Shown here one piece after another: positions 15,259 through 23,799 of a stretch of DNA of 64,000 nt. Made by a program: the position numbers and the translations under genes. The stretch lies in contig JAQBPN010000019.1 in assembly GCA_028287505.1 (NCBI GenBank), positions 62,001 to 126,000 of the forward strand, given 5' to 3'. A model generated the notes under the pieces. That model had not been told where the DNA came from and searched no databases. It was given only the letters and a program-made list of their open reading frames with translations. The DNA is from Fibrobacterota bacterium (GTDB lineage Bacteria; Fibrobacterota; Fibrobacteria; UBA11236). How positions within the stretch are numbered: the stretch's first letter is position 1; every line of letters starts with the position of its first letter.

Positions 15259-16368
15259 ATGATTCATATCTACAACCCCGGCCTGCATCAGGCCTGCCGG
15301 GAGTTTCTGGAGAATTCCCCCGGGGCCGATTATGGCCACGATCCGGCATGGACGGACGTGATCCGGGAAGCCTACGATAAGGAAGCATTCATCCTGGTCC
15401 GCACCGATCCCGACACCGGCGAAGTCCGCGGCATGGCGCCCGCCTGCTACCTGGCCTCGGCCGGCTTCGGAAAGAACCTGGTATGCCTGCCCTATCTGGA
15501 TTACGGCGGCATCCTGGCGCGGGATGCGGAAACGGAGGATTTGCTGCGGGACAGATTGCTCGCCGAGGCGCGCTCGCGCCGGGCCAAGCTGGAGATCCGC
15601 AGCCGGAATCCATTGTGCGGGCTCCCCGCGCCCAAGGATGAAAAGGTCTCCATGATCCTGCCGTTGAGCGAAGAGGACGGGATCCTGGCGACCGGCGCGG
15701 ATTGGAGCGGCATCCGGGAAGGCGTGGCTTGGGGTCCGGAAGGTGCGGCGGCCGCGGACGCCTATTGGAAGAGCCTGGACGCCAAGGTGCGCAACCAGGT
15801 GCGCAAGGCGGAGAAATCCGGAGTGACGGTCCTTTGGGGCCGGCAGGAACGCCTGGACGATTTCTACGGCGTCTTCTGCGTGAACATGCGCGATTTGGGA
15901 TCGCCCACCCATGCGCGCGGATTTTTCGAAGCCGTGTTGCGCCATTTCCCCGGAGCCCGCATAGGCACCGCCCATCGCGAGGGAAAATGCATAGGCGGCC
16001 TGATCCGCATCCTGTGGAAGAACGAAGTGGCCATTCCCTGGGCCTCGACCTTGAAGGAGGAGCGCGTCCACTGTCCCAACAACGCGCTCTATTGGGAGAG
16101 CATCCGCTTCGCATTCGAACAGGGTTGCCGGCGGGTGGATTTCGGCCGCAGCACCCGCGACGAGGGGACCTACCGGTTCAAAAAACAGTGGCAGGCCCGG
16201 GAGCTACCTTTGTATCGTTATCAATTCGATGAGAAGGGACGTTTTCTTGAACAGTCTTGGCACATTTCCCAGGGGAAGCTAGGTTGGACCCGCAACATAT
16301 GGGCGAAACTCCCCCTGAAGCTGGCCAATTCCCTGGGACCGATGCTGCGGGGCAGCATCTCGGCGTAA
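15259..16368 (+). CDS. FemAB-like protein, PEP-CTERM/exosortase-associated (copy 1)
   Basis: GNAT-fold protein of 369 residues of the FemAB-related family found with exosortase and EPS genes. The shared core is LDAKVRNQVRKAEKSG, a D-F-Y-x-V-F-x-x-N-M-R-D-L-G-S-P segment, IPWASTLKEERVH, NNALYWESIRFAFEQ, VDFGRST and GTYRFKKQW. FemAB enzymes move an amino acid from tRNA to a cell-wall or protein acceptor; what this branch transfers is unknown. A paralogue lies at 27358-28392. Compared with it this copy has an insertion of about 20 residues (around 145-165) before the conserved core. TAGAAT at 15198-15203 might be its -10 box. The VanZ gene overlaps its 3' end. Confidence 0.87.
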   Translation: MIHIYNPGLHQACREFLENSPGADYGHDPAWTDVIREAYDKEAFILVRTDPDTGEVRGMAPACYLASAGFGKNLVCLPYLDYGGILARDAETEDLLRDRLLAEARSRRAKLEIRSRNPLCGLPAPKDEKVSMILPLSEEDGILATGADWSGIREGVAWGPEGAAAADAYWKSLDAKVRNQVRKAEKSGVTVLWGRQERLDDFYGVFCVNMRDLGSPTHARGFFEAVLRHFPGARIGTAHREGKCIGGLIRILWKNEVAIPWASTLKEERVHCPNNALYWESIRFAFEQGCRRVDFGRSTRDEGTYRFKKQWQARELPLYRYQFDEKGRFLEQSWHISQGKLGWTRNIWAKLPLKLANSLGPMLRGSISA

Positions 16369-17672
16369 ACGGCGGCCATGGCCCCGGCGATGTAACCGTT
16401 CCCCGCAAAAGCACTGCGCGCCTGCTCTGGGCGCTCTTCTCCGCCTTCGTGGTCTACGGCACCACCTTTCCATTCAAGTTCAATCTGGACTGGCACGGAT
16501 TCATCGCCGAAACCCATCGCATCAATTGGCGCGTGTTGGGGGGCGTCGAGGGCAACCTCATCGTTTCCGACATCATCCAGAACATCCTGCTCTTCATCCC
16601 TTTCGGTTTCCTGGGCTACTTCTCGCTCATCTATAAGCGATCCAGCGCGAACAAGATCCGCATCGTGCTGGCGGGCGCGGTCCTGAGCGCGTCGGTGGAA
16701 TTCCTGCAGATTTTCTCACCATCCCGGTATCCGGCCTTGTCCGATATCGTCTTCAACACCCTGGGCACCGCCATAGGTCTGGCCTTGGGGGTGGCGCTGA
16801 AAAAATCCGTGCTCGATTTCAAATCGAATCCCATCGCCCGGCGGTTCCTGGACGCGGAATCGGCCTTTCCCTCCCTGGTGTTTCTCATCCTGGTGGTGGC
16901 GGGTTGCTGGGAGCCCTTCGATTTCTCCCTGGACTTGGGCGTGGTGTGGGGCCATGTCAAACCCCTGATCACGCATCCGATCCGCTTTACCCGCCCCGAC
17001 GACGATATGATCAATTTCATCCGCTACCTGCTGACCACCCTGTTCGTGTGCCGGATGGCCAGGGAATCGGGCATCCGCCGTCCGGTCCTGGCGGGATCGA
17101 CCCTGATGGCAATCCTGGCGGTGGGGTTGGAAGCCTCCCAGGTCATCATCCAATCCCGATCCCCGGAGGTTCAGGATGCCCTGGTCGCCTTGGCCGGCGT
17201 ATGCGGCGGAGCCGTGGCATTCTTTTTCCCCCCGTTCCACCGCCGTCCGGGGATGTGGACGGCCGCAGGCGGCCTGGCCATCTTCATCGCCGCCGCGCTG
17301 AACGCGTTCTATCCGTACGACTTTTCCTCCCGCTACTCCGGTTTCAACTGGATGCTGTTTCTGCCGCAATACGAACGGACCACCTTCGCCTCCCTGAGCG
17401 ATTTCGTGGAAAACGCCATGGTCTTCTTCCCGGTGGGATTCCTGCTGGGCTACTTCTATCCGCGCATCCGCCCCTCGCTGGTGGCCGCTCTGGCGGCGGG
17501 AGCCATGGCCTTTGCGCTGGAAGTGGTCCAGGGTTACGTGCCGGGACGTTACTCCGATGTTACGGATGTGCTGGGCGCAATGCTGGGCGCCTTGGCGGGA
17601 GGCCTGGCCCTGACCCGGGGTTGGCCGGCCTTCCGGGAATACATGCGGCAGGATGAGGACAGCCAGGTATGA
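16284..17672 (+). CDS. Tandem VanZ-like membrane protein
   Basis: Membrane protein of about 462 residues with two VanZ-like units. The first (LLWALFSAFVVYGTTFPF through SDIIQNILLFIPFGFLGY to EFLQIFSPSRYPALSDIVFNTLG) and the second (YPYDFSSRYSGFNWMLF through SDFVENAMVFFPVGFLLGY to EVVQGYVPGRYSDVTDVLGAMLG) repeat the same order of motifs. VanZ proteins are linked to envelope stress and teicoplanin resistance and occur in exosortase loci; the mechanism is unknown. The start is uncertain: a TTG at 16284 has AGGGGA seven bases upstream, an ATG at 16299 has no such site, and both overlap the FemAB gene. The 3' end overlaps lhgO by ATGA. Confidence 0.8.
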   Translation: MDPQHMGETPPEAGQFPGTDAAGQHLGVNGGHGPGDVTVPRKSTARLLWALFSAFVVYGTTFPFKFNLDWHGFIAETHRINWRVLGGVEGNLIVSDIIQNILLFIPFGFLGYFSLIYKRSSANKIRIVLAGAVLSASVEFLQIFSPSRYPALSDIVFNTLGTAIGLALGVALKKSVLDFKSNPIARRFLDAESAFPSLVFLILVVAGCWEPFDFSLDLGVVWGHVKPLITHPIRFTRPDDDMINFIRYLLTTLFVCRMARESGIRRPVLAGSTLMAILAVGLEASQVIIQSRSPEVQDALVALAGVCGGAVAFFFPPFHRRPGMWTAAGGLAIFIAAALNAFYPYDFSSRYSGFNWMLFLPQYERTTFASLSDFVENAMVFFPVGFLLGYFYPRIRPSLVAALAAGAMAFALEVVQGYVPGRYSDVTDVLGAMLGALAGGLALTRGWPAFREYMRQDEDSQV

Positions 17673-18871
17673 AGAAAACCGACATTCTGATCACGGGCGG
17701 AGGCATCGTAGGCTTGGCCACGGCCTGGCGCCTGTTGCAACGCCATCCCGGACGCAAGGTACTGGTCCTCGAAAAGGAAGGCGGCGTGGCGCGCCATCAG
17801 ACGGGCCACAACAGCGGCGTCATCCATTCCGGCATCTACTACAAGCCCGGCAGCTTCAAGGCCAGATTGTGCCGGCGCGGCTATACGGAAATGGTCGCCT
17901 TCTGCCGCGAAAACGGATTGCCCCACGATATTTGCGGCAAAATAGTCGTCGCCGTTTCGGAGGCGGAGCTGCCGCAATTGGAAACGCTTCGCCAACGCGC
18001 GGAAGCCAACGGCCTCCAGGGCGTGACCCTGCTGGAGCGCGGGGGCATGGCGCGCTTTGAGCCCCATGCCGCGGGACTCAAGGCCCTGCACGTGCCCGAG
18101 ACCGGAATCGTGGACTATGTGAAGGTTTCCGAAAAACTGGCGGAGAAGGTCCGGGACCTGGGAGGCGAAATCCTCCTGAGCCGCCGGGTGGAATCCCTGC
18201 GCACCCTGCCCGGCGAGAAGATCGTCACGGCCGGGGACGCGGAATACGGCGCCGCCTTCTTCATCAATTGCGGCGGATTGATGAGCGATCGCGTGGCGTG
18301 GCTGGACGGAGTCGATCCGGGCCTGGCCATCGTCCCGTTCCGGGGCGAGTATTACGATTTGGACGCCACCGGCCGCTCGCTGGTCAGGAACCTCATCTAT
18401 CCGGTGCCCGATCCGGCCTTTCCCTTCCTGGGGGTGCATTTCACGCGCATGATCGGGGGCGGAGTGGAATGCGGGCCCAACGCGGTGCTCGCATTCAAGC
18501 GCGAGGGATACAAGAAGACGGACGTGAATCTCAAGGACATGGCGGAGGTGCTGGCGAATCCCGGTTTCCGCAAACTGGCCGGGAAACATTGGCGCATGGG
18601 CCTGGGGGAGTTCCACCGCTCCTTCTCCAAAGCCGCTTTCGTAAAAGCCTTGCAAAGACTGCTCCCCGACGTGCAGGGTTCCATGCTGACCCCGGCGGGC
18701 TCGGGCGTGCGCGCGCAGGCGTTGCGGCGCGACGGTTCCCTGGTGGACGATTTCGCATTCGCGGAAGGGACGCGCAGCCTGCACGTCCTCAACGCGCCTT
18801 CGCCCGCGGCCACGGCCTCCCTGGCCATCGGCGAAGAGATCGCGGACCGTTACGCCAAGATGACGGGCTGA
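17669..18871 (+). CDS. lhgO: L-2-hydroxyglutarate oxidase (LhgO)
   Basis: FAD-dependent oxidoreductase of 400 residues in the DAO superfamily. The N-terminal dinucleotide motif ITGGGIVGLATAW is followed by ARHQTGHNSGVIHSGIYY and KPGSFKARLCRRGY, both diagnostic for LhgO, then the C-terminal TPAGSGVRAQALRRDGSLVDDF. The enzyme oxidises L-2-hydroxyglutarate to 2-oxoglutarate and passes electrons to the membrane quinone pool, clearing a by-product of malate dehydrogenase-like side reactions. The ATG overlaps the VanZ stop (ATGA), so the genes are translated in tandem, although no functional tie between them is known. Confidence 0.92.
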   Translation: MKKTDILITGGGIVGLATAWRLLQRHPGRKVLVLEKEGGVARHQTGHNSGVIHSGIYYKPGSFKARLCRRGYTEMVAFCRENGLPHDICGKIVVAVSEAELPQLETLRQRAEANGLQGVTLLERGGMARFEPHAAGLKALHVPETGIVDYVKVSEKLAEKVRDLGGEILLSRRVESLRTLPGEKIVTAGDAEYGAAFFINCGGLMSDRVAWLDGVDPGLAIVPFRGEYYDLDATGRSLVRNLIYPVPDPAFPFLGVHFTRMIGGGVECGPNAVLAFKREGYKKTDVNLKDMAEVLANPGFRKLAGKHWRMGLGEFHRSFSKAAFVKALQRLLPDVQGSMLTPAGSGVRAQALRRDGSLVDDFAFAEGTRSLHVLNAPSPAATASLAIGEEIADRYAKMTG

Positions 18872-19054
18872 TCGGCCAGGATCCGGCCTCCCGTTTCCGG
18901 CGAATTTTCTTTCACCACCCCCGCCCGCAAACCTTATTTTCTTCCATGTATAGCGCTCCGGTAAAGTAAACCGGCGGATCCCGCTCGGAGGGGCTGCCGC
19001 AACATATCTGTGTGGATCCCGCGGAAACCTTCCCGGGGAACCAGGGGAATCGCC

Positions 19055-20788
19055 ATGTCGAAATCGAAATTGTTCGCCCTAGGTCTTTTGTTCCTGATAC
19101 CCAAGGTGGAAGCCAAATTTACCGCGGCCGATTGCCCGGACGTCAAGGACGGCGAATTCCGCTATAGCACGCTCGTCACCCGGGACCAGGATACCAGTCT
19201 CAACGAGCCGCTCAAGCTGGCCACCGCCCTGCGCGACGACGGCAAGGTGGACGTGTACTTCATCGAACGCCACGGCAAGGTGAAGCGCTGGAGCGCCGGG
19301 GGCGCCACCGTCACCACCCTGATCGGGCTGGACACCTGGACCGATTCCAAGGACAAGGTGGACAGCACGGGGCCCGATGCCGAAACGGGGTTGGAAGGCA
19401 TCGCCCTCGATCCGGATTTCAAGGTGAACCACCGCCTCTATCTGCGCTACGAGCCCTGGAGCAAGGAGGTGTACCGCATTTCCCGCTTCGAGGTGCAGGG
19501 CGATTCCATCCCGCTCTCCTCGGAGAAGGTGCTGCTGGAGATCCCCTATGTGCGGGAGCATACCCATAAGCAGGCCATCGTACTGGGGGGCGCGGGCATG
19601 GCCTTCGATCCGGACGGCAACCTTCTCATCCCCATCGGCGCCAACACCGAGCTGTCGCCCTCGGTGAACGAGACGTACCGGGATTTCAGCGCCGAGTATA
19701 CCTCGTCCAACCTGCGCAGCCTGCGCGGGGCCATCCTGCGCATCCATCCGGACGACTCCCCCATGGGCTACTCCATTCCCAAGGACAATTTCGGCGAGTA
19801 TTGGTCCGCCTGGTTCAAGCAACAGGGGAAGGAAGCCCTCGCCTCCGACTATGCGGATACCGCCAAGGTGAAGCCGGAGATCTACGTCAAGGGCGTGCGC
19901 AACCCCTATTCCATCACGGTCGATCCCGTGCGCGGCTGGGTTTCCTGGGGCGAGTTCGGGCCCAACCGCATGGGCGTGACGCGCATCGAGGAAAACAACC
20001 TCATCACCCATCCCGTATACGGCGGCTATCCCTATTGGGCGGGAAAGCAAGAGCCGCTCCTGACCGGCCTCAAACCCTGGACCGATATGGGCCTGGATCC
20101 CAAGGCTCCGGTGAACAGCTCGAAGTGGAACGAAGGGCCCAAGGAATTACCCCCGGCCGACACCCCCCTCTATGCCTATAGCGCCTTCCTCAACAACGGG
20201 TTCCTGGTGGGCAACCATCCCGTGGTCGGGCCGCTCTACCACTATGATCCCGCGTCGCCTTCCGGCGTGAAGTTCCCGCCGCATTTCGACAAGGCCTGGT
20301 TCCTGGCCGAGCGGAAGACCAAAAGCGTGCGCGTGCTGCAACTGGACGAGACGGGATCCTTCGTCATCGATTCGGCCATGGTGACCACGTCGCAGGAACT
20401 CACCCGGCCCCTGGACCTGGAGCAAGGCGCCGACGGGGCCCTCTACGTGGTCGACTATGGCGATGGATGGCACAGCAACGGGCCGGGAATGCATATCGGC
20501 AGGATCGAATACACCGGTTCCTGCCACCCCGGGGTCGCGACCACGGGCGCCGGGGTCCGCAACCGCGCCGCCGCGCCGCGCATCCGCGTATCGGCCCAGT
20601 CCATCGACGTGCGGGAACCGGGACCGCACATCATCCGCATCTACGATTTCACCGGCCGGGAGATCCGGATTCTGCGCGGCGACGGGCCCATGTCCCATCC
20701 TTTGCCCAAAGGCAGGGACAAGGGCATCTTCTTCGTGACGGTGGAACTGGCCAAGGCGATGCATACCTTTACCTTGACGGATCTCTAA
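19055..20788 (+). CDS. Secreted glucose/sorbosone dehydrogenase-like protein with sorting tail
   Basis: Protein of 577 residues with a cleavable signal (MSKSKLFALGLLFLIPKVEA). The body is a six-bladed propeller of the PQQ-type soluble glucose dehydrogenase/sorbosone dehydrogenase family: GLEGIALDPDF, GGAGMAFDPDGNLLIPIG, YVKGVRNPYSITVDP, WGEFGPN and LDLEQGADGALYVVDYGD. The last ~70 residues (IRIYDFTGREIRIL to the end) resemble the Por/T9SS-type C-terminal secretion domain. It may oxidise or bind sugars outside the cell; retention of the PQQ-binding residues was not checked. The start at 19055 has AGGGGA about seven bases upstream; a GTG at 19010 is rejected for lack of a signal sequence. Confidence 0.85.
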   Translation: MSKSKLFALGLLFLIPKVEAKFTAADCPDVKDGEFRYSTLVTRDQDTSLNEPLKLATALRDDGKVDVYFIERHGKVKRWSAGGATVTTLIGLDTWTDSKDKVDSTGPDAETGLEGIALDPDFKVNHRLYLRYEPWSKEVYRISRFEVQGDSIPLSSEKVLLEIPYVREHTHKQAIVLGGAGMAFDPDGNLLIPIGANTELSPSVNETYRDFSAEYTSSNLRSLRGAILRIHPDDSPMGYSIPKDNFGEYWSAWFKQQGKEALASDYADTAKVKPEIYVKGVRNPYSITVDPVRGWVSWGEFGPNRMGVTRIEENNLITHPVYGGYPYWAGKQEPLLTGLKPWTDMGLDPKAPVNSSKWNEGPKELPPADTPLYAYSAFLNNGFLVGNHPVVGPLYHYDPASPSGVKFPPHFDKAWFLAERKTKSVRVLQLDETGSFVIDSAMVTTSQELTRPLDLEQGADGALYVVDYGDGWHSNGPGMHIGRIEYTGSCHPGVATTGAGVRNRAAAPRIRVSAQSIDVREPGPHIIRIYDFTGREIRILRGDGPMSHPLPKGRDKGIFFVTVELAKAMHTFTLTDL

Positions 20789-20806
20789 GGGGGGGTGGAA
20801 CTGTGA

Positions 20807-20827
20807 GGCCGGTCTGTGGGACCGGCC
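20807..20827. terminator. Hairpin between convergent genes
   Basis: GGCCGGTC, five-base loop, GACCGGCC: an 8-bp perfect stem 18 bases after the dehydrogenase stop and before the end of the facing ugd gene. It lacks a clear T tract on either strand. Confidence 0.4.
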
Positions 20828-20919
20828 GAGCCGGTTCTCCGGTTCCGTGGGCGCGGCAGGGGGCAAGGCCGCGTCCGCGGAACCCATCCGATTCATCTGA
20901 TTCGAAGCGTTCGCGGTCT

Positions 20920-22413
20920 TTACAACCCAATCCCCTCGTAGATCCTGAAGTGTTCCTTCTCCAGCATGCGCCGGCCGTCGATGAACACGGGGGCATCCTG
21001 CGCGTTACCTGCGTCGAGCAGGGTGGGGAGGCGCCGGAACTCATGCCAGCGCGTGACCAGAACGATGCCGCGGGCGCCGGCAACCGCCTCCTCCAGGGTG
21101 CGGCAAAGCTTTACCTTGCCTTCGAACAGGGCTTGGGCGCGATCGGCTTCCGAGTCGTCCCGGGTCTGGGCGTCCGGTTCCCCGGAATAGGCGGGGTTTT
21201 GATCTTCCCAGGCGGCCGGTTTCGCGGTGTTCGTCTGCGTACGGCCCGTCACCACCAGGGCGGCGTTGGCCACCGCCGGGGAGAGGGAGGCGGCCGGCAC
21301 CAGGGCCGGGTCGAAGGCGGACACGCGGGCGCCCCGGGCCAGGAGATCCCGGATGATGGGAATGGCGGGGGATTCCCGCATGTCCGAAGTCCCGGGGCGG
21401 AACGCCAGTCCCAGGACGGTGACGGGCACTCCCCGCAGGTCCGGGATGTGTTTTTCCAGCAACCTGGTGATGCGGGCCGGTTGGCCGAGGTTGGTGTCCC
21501 GCACCGATTCCAGCACGCGCATGGACGCGCCCGCGGTTTTGCCATGGGAGATGAGCGCGCTGATGTCCTTCATCAGACAGCTTCCGCCGAACCCGCAACC
21601 CGGCACCAGGAAATCCGCGATGGGAGCGGGATCGGCCTTTCCCGATGCCGTTTCCGCGCTCAGGTATTTGCCGCTCTGCACGCCTTTGATCACGTCCATC
21701 GCATCCACCCCGCCCAGGGTGGCGCACAGGTTGGCGATCTCGTTCGAGAAGGAGATCATGGTGGCCAACAGGGCATTGGAGGTGTATTTGATCATCTCGG
21801 CCGTGCGGCAGTTCACGGCGATGCGCTCCACCCCCGGGAATACGTCGTACATCTCTTCCAGGGCCTTGAGGCTCCGGCGATCGATGGCGCCCAGCACCAG
21901 GCGATCGGGCCGCATGAAGTCGTCCACCGCTTCGCCCTCGGTGAGGAACTCCGGATTCATGCCCACGCCGAAGCCTTCTCCGGCGAGCTTGCCGGATTCC
22001 TTTTCCAGGATCGGGAGCACTTCGTTTTCCGTGGTGCCTGGGACCACGGTGCTCTTGATCACCACCATGTGCCAGGTGTTCTTCTCCCGCAAGGCCCGGC
22101 CGATGGCCGCCGAGGCCTCGCGGATCTGGGTGAGATCGATGGCGCGGCCGTCGAACGGCGTGCCTACGGCCACCAGGGTGAGATCGGTTTCCTGCACGGC
22201 CGCCATGAGGTCGGCCACGGCTCTGAGGCGGTTGCCGGCATTGCGCCGCAGCAGCGGCCCCAGGCCGCGTTCATGGATGGGCGGCACGCCCGCGTTGATG
22301 CTTCTCACCTTGCGCGCGTCCAAATCGACGCAGACCACTTTGTGGCCCTTCTCGGCCAGACAGGCCCCTGTCACCAACCCGACATAGCCCGAACCGACGA
22401 TTGAAATACGCAT
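20920..22413 (-). CDS. ugd: UDP-glucose 6-dehydrogenase (copy 1, with insertion)
   Basis: Enzyme of 497 residues that oxidises UDP-glucose to UDP-glucuronate with NAD. It shows IVGSGYVGLVTGACLAEKGH at the N-terminus, VVPGTTENEVLP, MNPEFLTEGEAVDDFM, EMIKYTSNALLATMISF, the catalytic cysteine in VPGCGFGGSCLMKD, and LGLAFRPGTSDMRESP. It is about 50 residues longer than its paralogue at 49751 because of a polar, low-complexity insertion at about residues 376-427 (TNTAKPAAWEDQNPA). The ATG at 22413 has GGAGG five bases upstream. It is monocistronic and divergent from the cysteine-rich gene. UDP-glucuronate would feed the neighbouring glycan genes. Confidence 0.93.
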   Translation of the reverse strand: MRISIVGSGYVGLVTGACLAEKGHKVVCVDLDARKVRSINAGVPPIHERGLGPLLRRNAGNRLRAVADLMAAVQETDLTLVAVGTPFDGRAIDLTQIREASAAIGRALREKNTWHMVVIKSTVVPGTTENEVLPILEKESGKLAGEGFGVGMNPEFLTEGEAVDDFMRPDRLVLGAIDRRSLKALEEMYDVFPGVERIAVNCRTAEMIKYTSNALLATMISFSNEIANLCATLGGVDAMDVIKGVQSGKYLSAETASGKADPAPIADFLVPGCGFGGSCLMKDISALISHGKTAGASMRVLESVRDTNLGQPARITRLLEKHIPDLRGVPVTVLGLAFRPGTSDMRESPAIPIIRDLLARGARVSAFDPALVPAASLSPAVANAALVVTGRTQTNTAKPAAWEDQNPAYSGEPDAQTRDDSEADRAQALFEGKVKLCRTLEEAVAGARGIVLVTRWHEFRRLPTLLDAGNAQDAPVFIDGRRMLEKEHFRIYEGIGL

Positions 22414-22493
22414 GGTTCCTCCGCCCGAAAGCCCCATTTCATTCGATAAAAACCATTTTGGAATCCGCGGGTGCAAATGGAATATCGTTGGGC

Positions 22494-22520
22494 TTGCGGG
22501 CCGGACCGGGGGAATATTAT
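22494..22520 (+). promoter_or_regulatory. Weak promoter candidate for the duplicated Cys-rich gene
   Basis: TTGCGG (22494-22499) and TATTAT (22515-22520) are separated by 15 bases, shorter than optimal. A start near 22528 would give a leader of about 60 bases. Confidence 0.25.
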
Positions 22521-22588
22521 TTCAAGAGTCGGCCGTCCTCCACGCTCGCCGTCCCCCTCCAACAATCCCTGGAAAGCCGGTTACCCCG

Positions 22589-23629
22589 ATGAACACAAGC
22601 GATATCTCCAAGTTGCGCCTGGGTCTCAAAGCGGGCGAATGGATCGTGGTCCGATCCAAGGAAGAAATCCTGGCCACGCTCGATGCCCGCTCCCGCCTGG
22701 ACGGCATGCCTTTCCAACCCGAGATGTTTGCCTATTGCGGGAATCTCTATCGGGTACACAAGGTGGCGCATAAGACCTGCGACACCGTCGATAAGACCGG
22801 CAGCCGCAGCGTCACGGATTCCGTGCACCTGGAGGGAGTCCGTTGCGACGGTTCCGGGCATGCCGGCTGCCAGGCGCGATGCCTGATTTTCTGGAAGGAA
22901 GCCTGGCTGCAAAGGGCCGCCGGCCCGCGCAAGCCGATAGCCCACCCGGACGCGTCCCTTTGCACGGAAGCCGCGGTCCGCTCGGCGACGGTTGCGTCCG
23001 GGGAAGATCCCTCGGATCCGGATCCCACCTGGGTCTGCCAGACTACGGCGCTTCCCGAAATGACCAGGCCTCTGAGATGGTGGGACCTCCGTCAATACAT
23101 CAAGGATGTCCTGACCGGGAACCACAAAACCTGGAGCATCATCAAGATGCTCTGCTTCGGGTCCTTCCGGGTCCTGCTCCGGGTTCTGAACCGGATCGGA
23201 ATCGGGGACCGGTTTGCGCTTAACGGATACGATGCCTTCCAGAAACTGCGCGGCGGCAGGCCGTATCCGCATGCCACCGGCGTGATCCCCCTGGACCAAC
23301 CCACGCCCAAGGGCGTCCTCAATCTCCGGGCCGGAGAAACCGTCGAGGTCAAATCGTCCGAGGAAATCCGGGCGACCCTGAACGTGAGCGGACGCAATCG
23401 GGGCATGTGGTTCGACCAGGAAATGGTGAAATTCTGCGGCAACAGATATACCGTCGAACTCCGGGTCGACCGCCTGATCGATGAAAAGTCCGGAAAAATG
23501 CTGGTGATGAAGAATCCCTGCATCCAACTGCAAGGTGTAACCTGCCAAGGGGAATGCACCTCCGACCGGCTCGGATGCCCTCGCGCCATCAATGCCTATT
23601 GGCGTGAGCTTTGGCTGAATCGCGTATAA
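22589..23629 (+). CDS. Conserved cysteine-rich protein with an internal duplication
   Basis: Protein of 346 residues, probably cytoplasmic. The same ~100-residue unit appears twice. The first copy (about 12-109) has VRSKEEILATLDARSR, EMFAYCGNLYRV, LEGVRCDG and FWKEAWLQR; the second (about 244-346) has VKSSEEIRATLNVSGR, EMVKFCGNRYTV, LQGVTCQG and YWRELWLNR. Each copy carries a comparable set of cysteines (Cys50, 64, 86, 94 and 98 against Cys283, 311, 319, 323 and 330), which suggests bound metal or a cluster. Single-unit proteins of this kind occur in other bacteria as hypothetical proteins in polysaccharide loci. The ATG at 22589 begins MNTSDIS. I cannot assign a function. Confidence 0.78.
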   Translation: MNTSDISKLRLGLKAGEWIVVRSKEEILATLDARSRLDGMPFQPEMFAYCGNLYRVHKVAHKTCDTVDKTGSRSVTDSVHLEGVRCDGSGHAGCQARCLIFWKEAWLQRAAGPRKPIAHPDASLCTEAAVRSATVASGEDPSDPDPTWVCQTTALPEMTRPLRWWDLRQYIKDVLTGNHKTWSIIKMLCFGSFRVLLRVLNRIGIGDRFALNGYDAFQKLRGGRPYPHATGVIPLDQPTPKGVLNLRAGETVEVKSSEEIRATLNVSGRNRGMWFDQEMVKFCGNRYTVELRVDRLIDEKSGKMLVMKNPCIQLQGVTCQGECTSDRLGCPRAINAYWRELWLNRV

Positions 23630-23799
23630 ATTCTGTTTCAGGGGGAGCAACCGGAATTTTACCCCCTGGAAAAACCCCGGAATAAAGGAATCCGACGGAA
23701 AGCCCCAAATAAGGACTTGATCATGGCTGGTTTAAACTTTGTTTAGTGAGTAATTCCTGGCCCTATGGCTTGGACCTTGAATAACGGAACGAATCGGAC

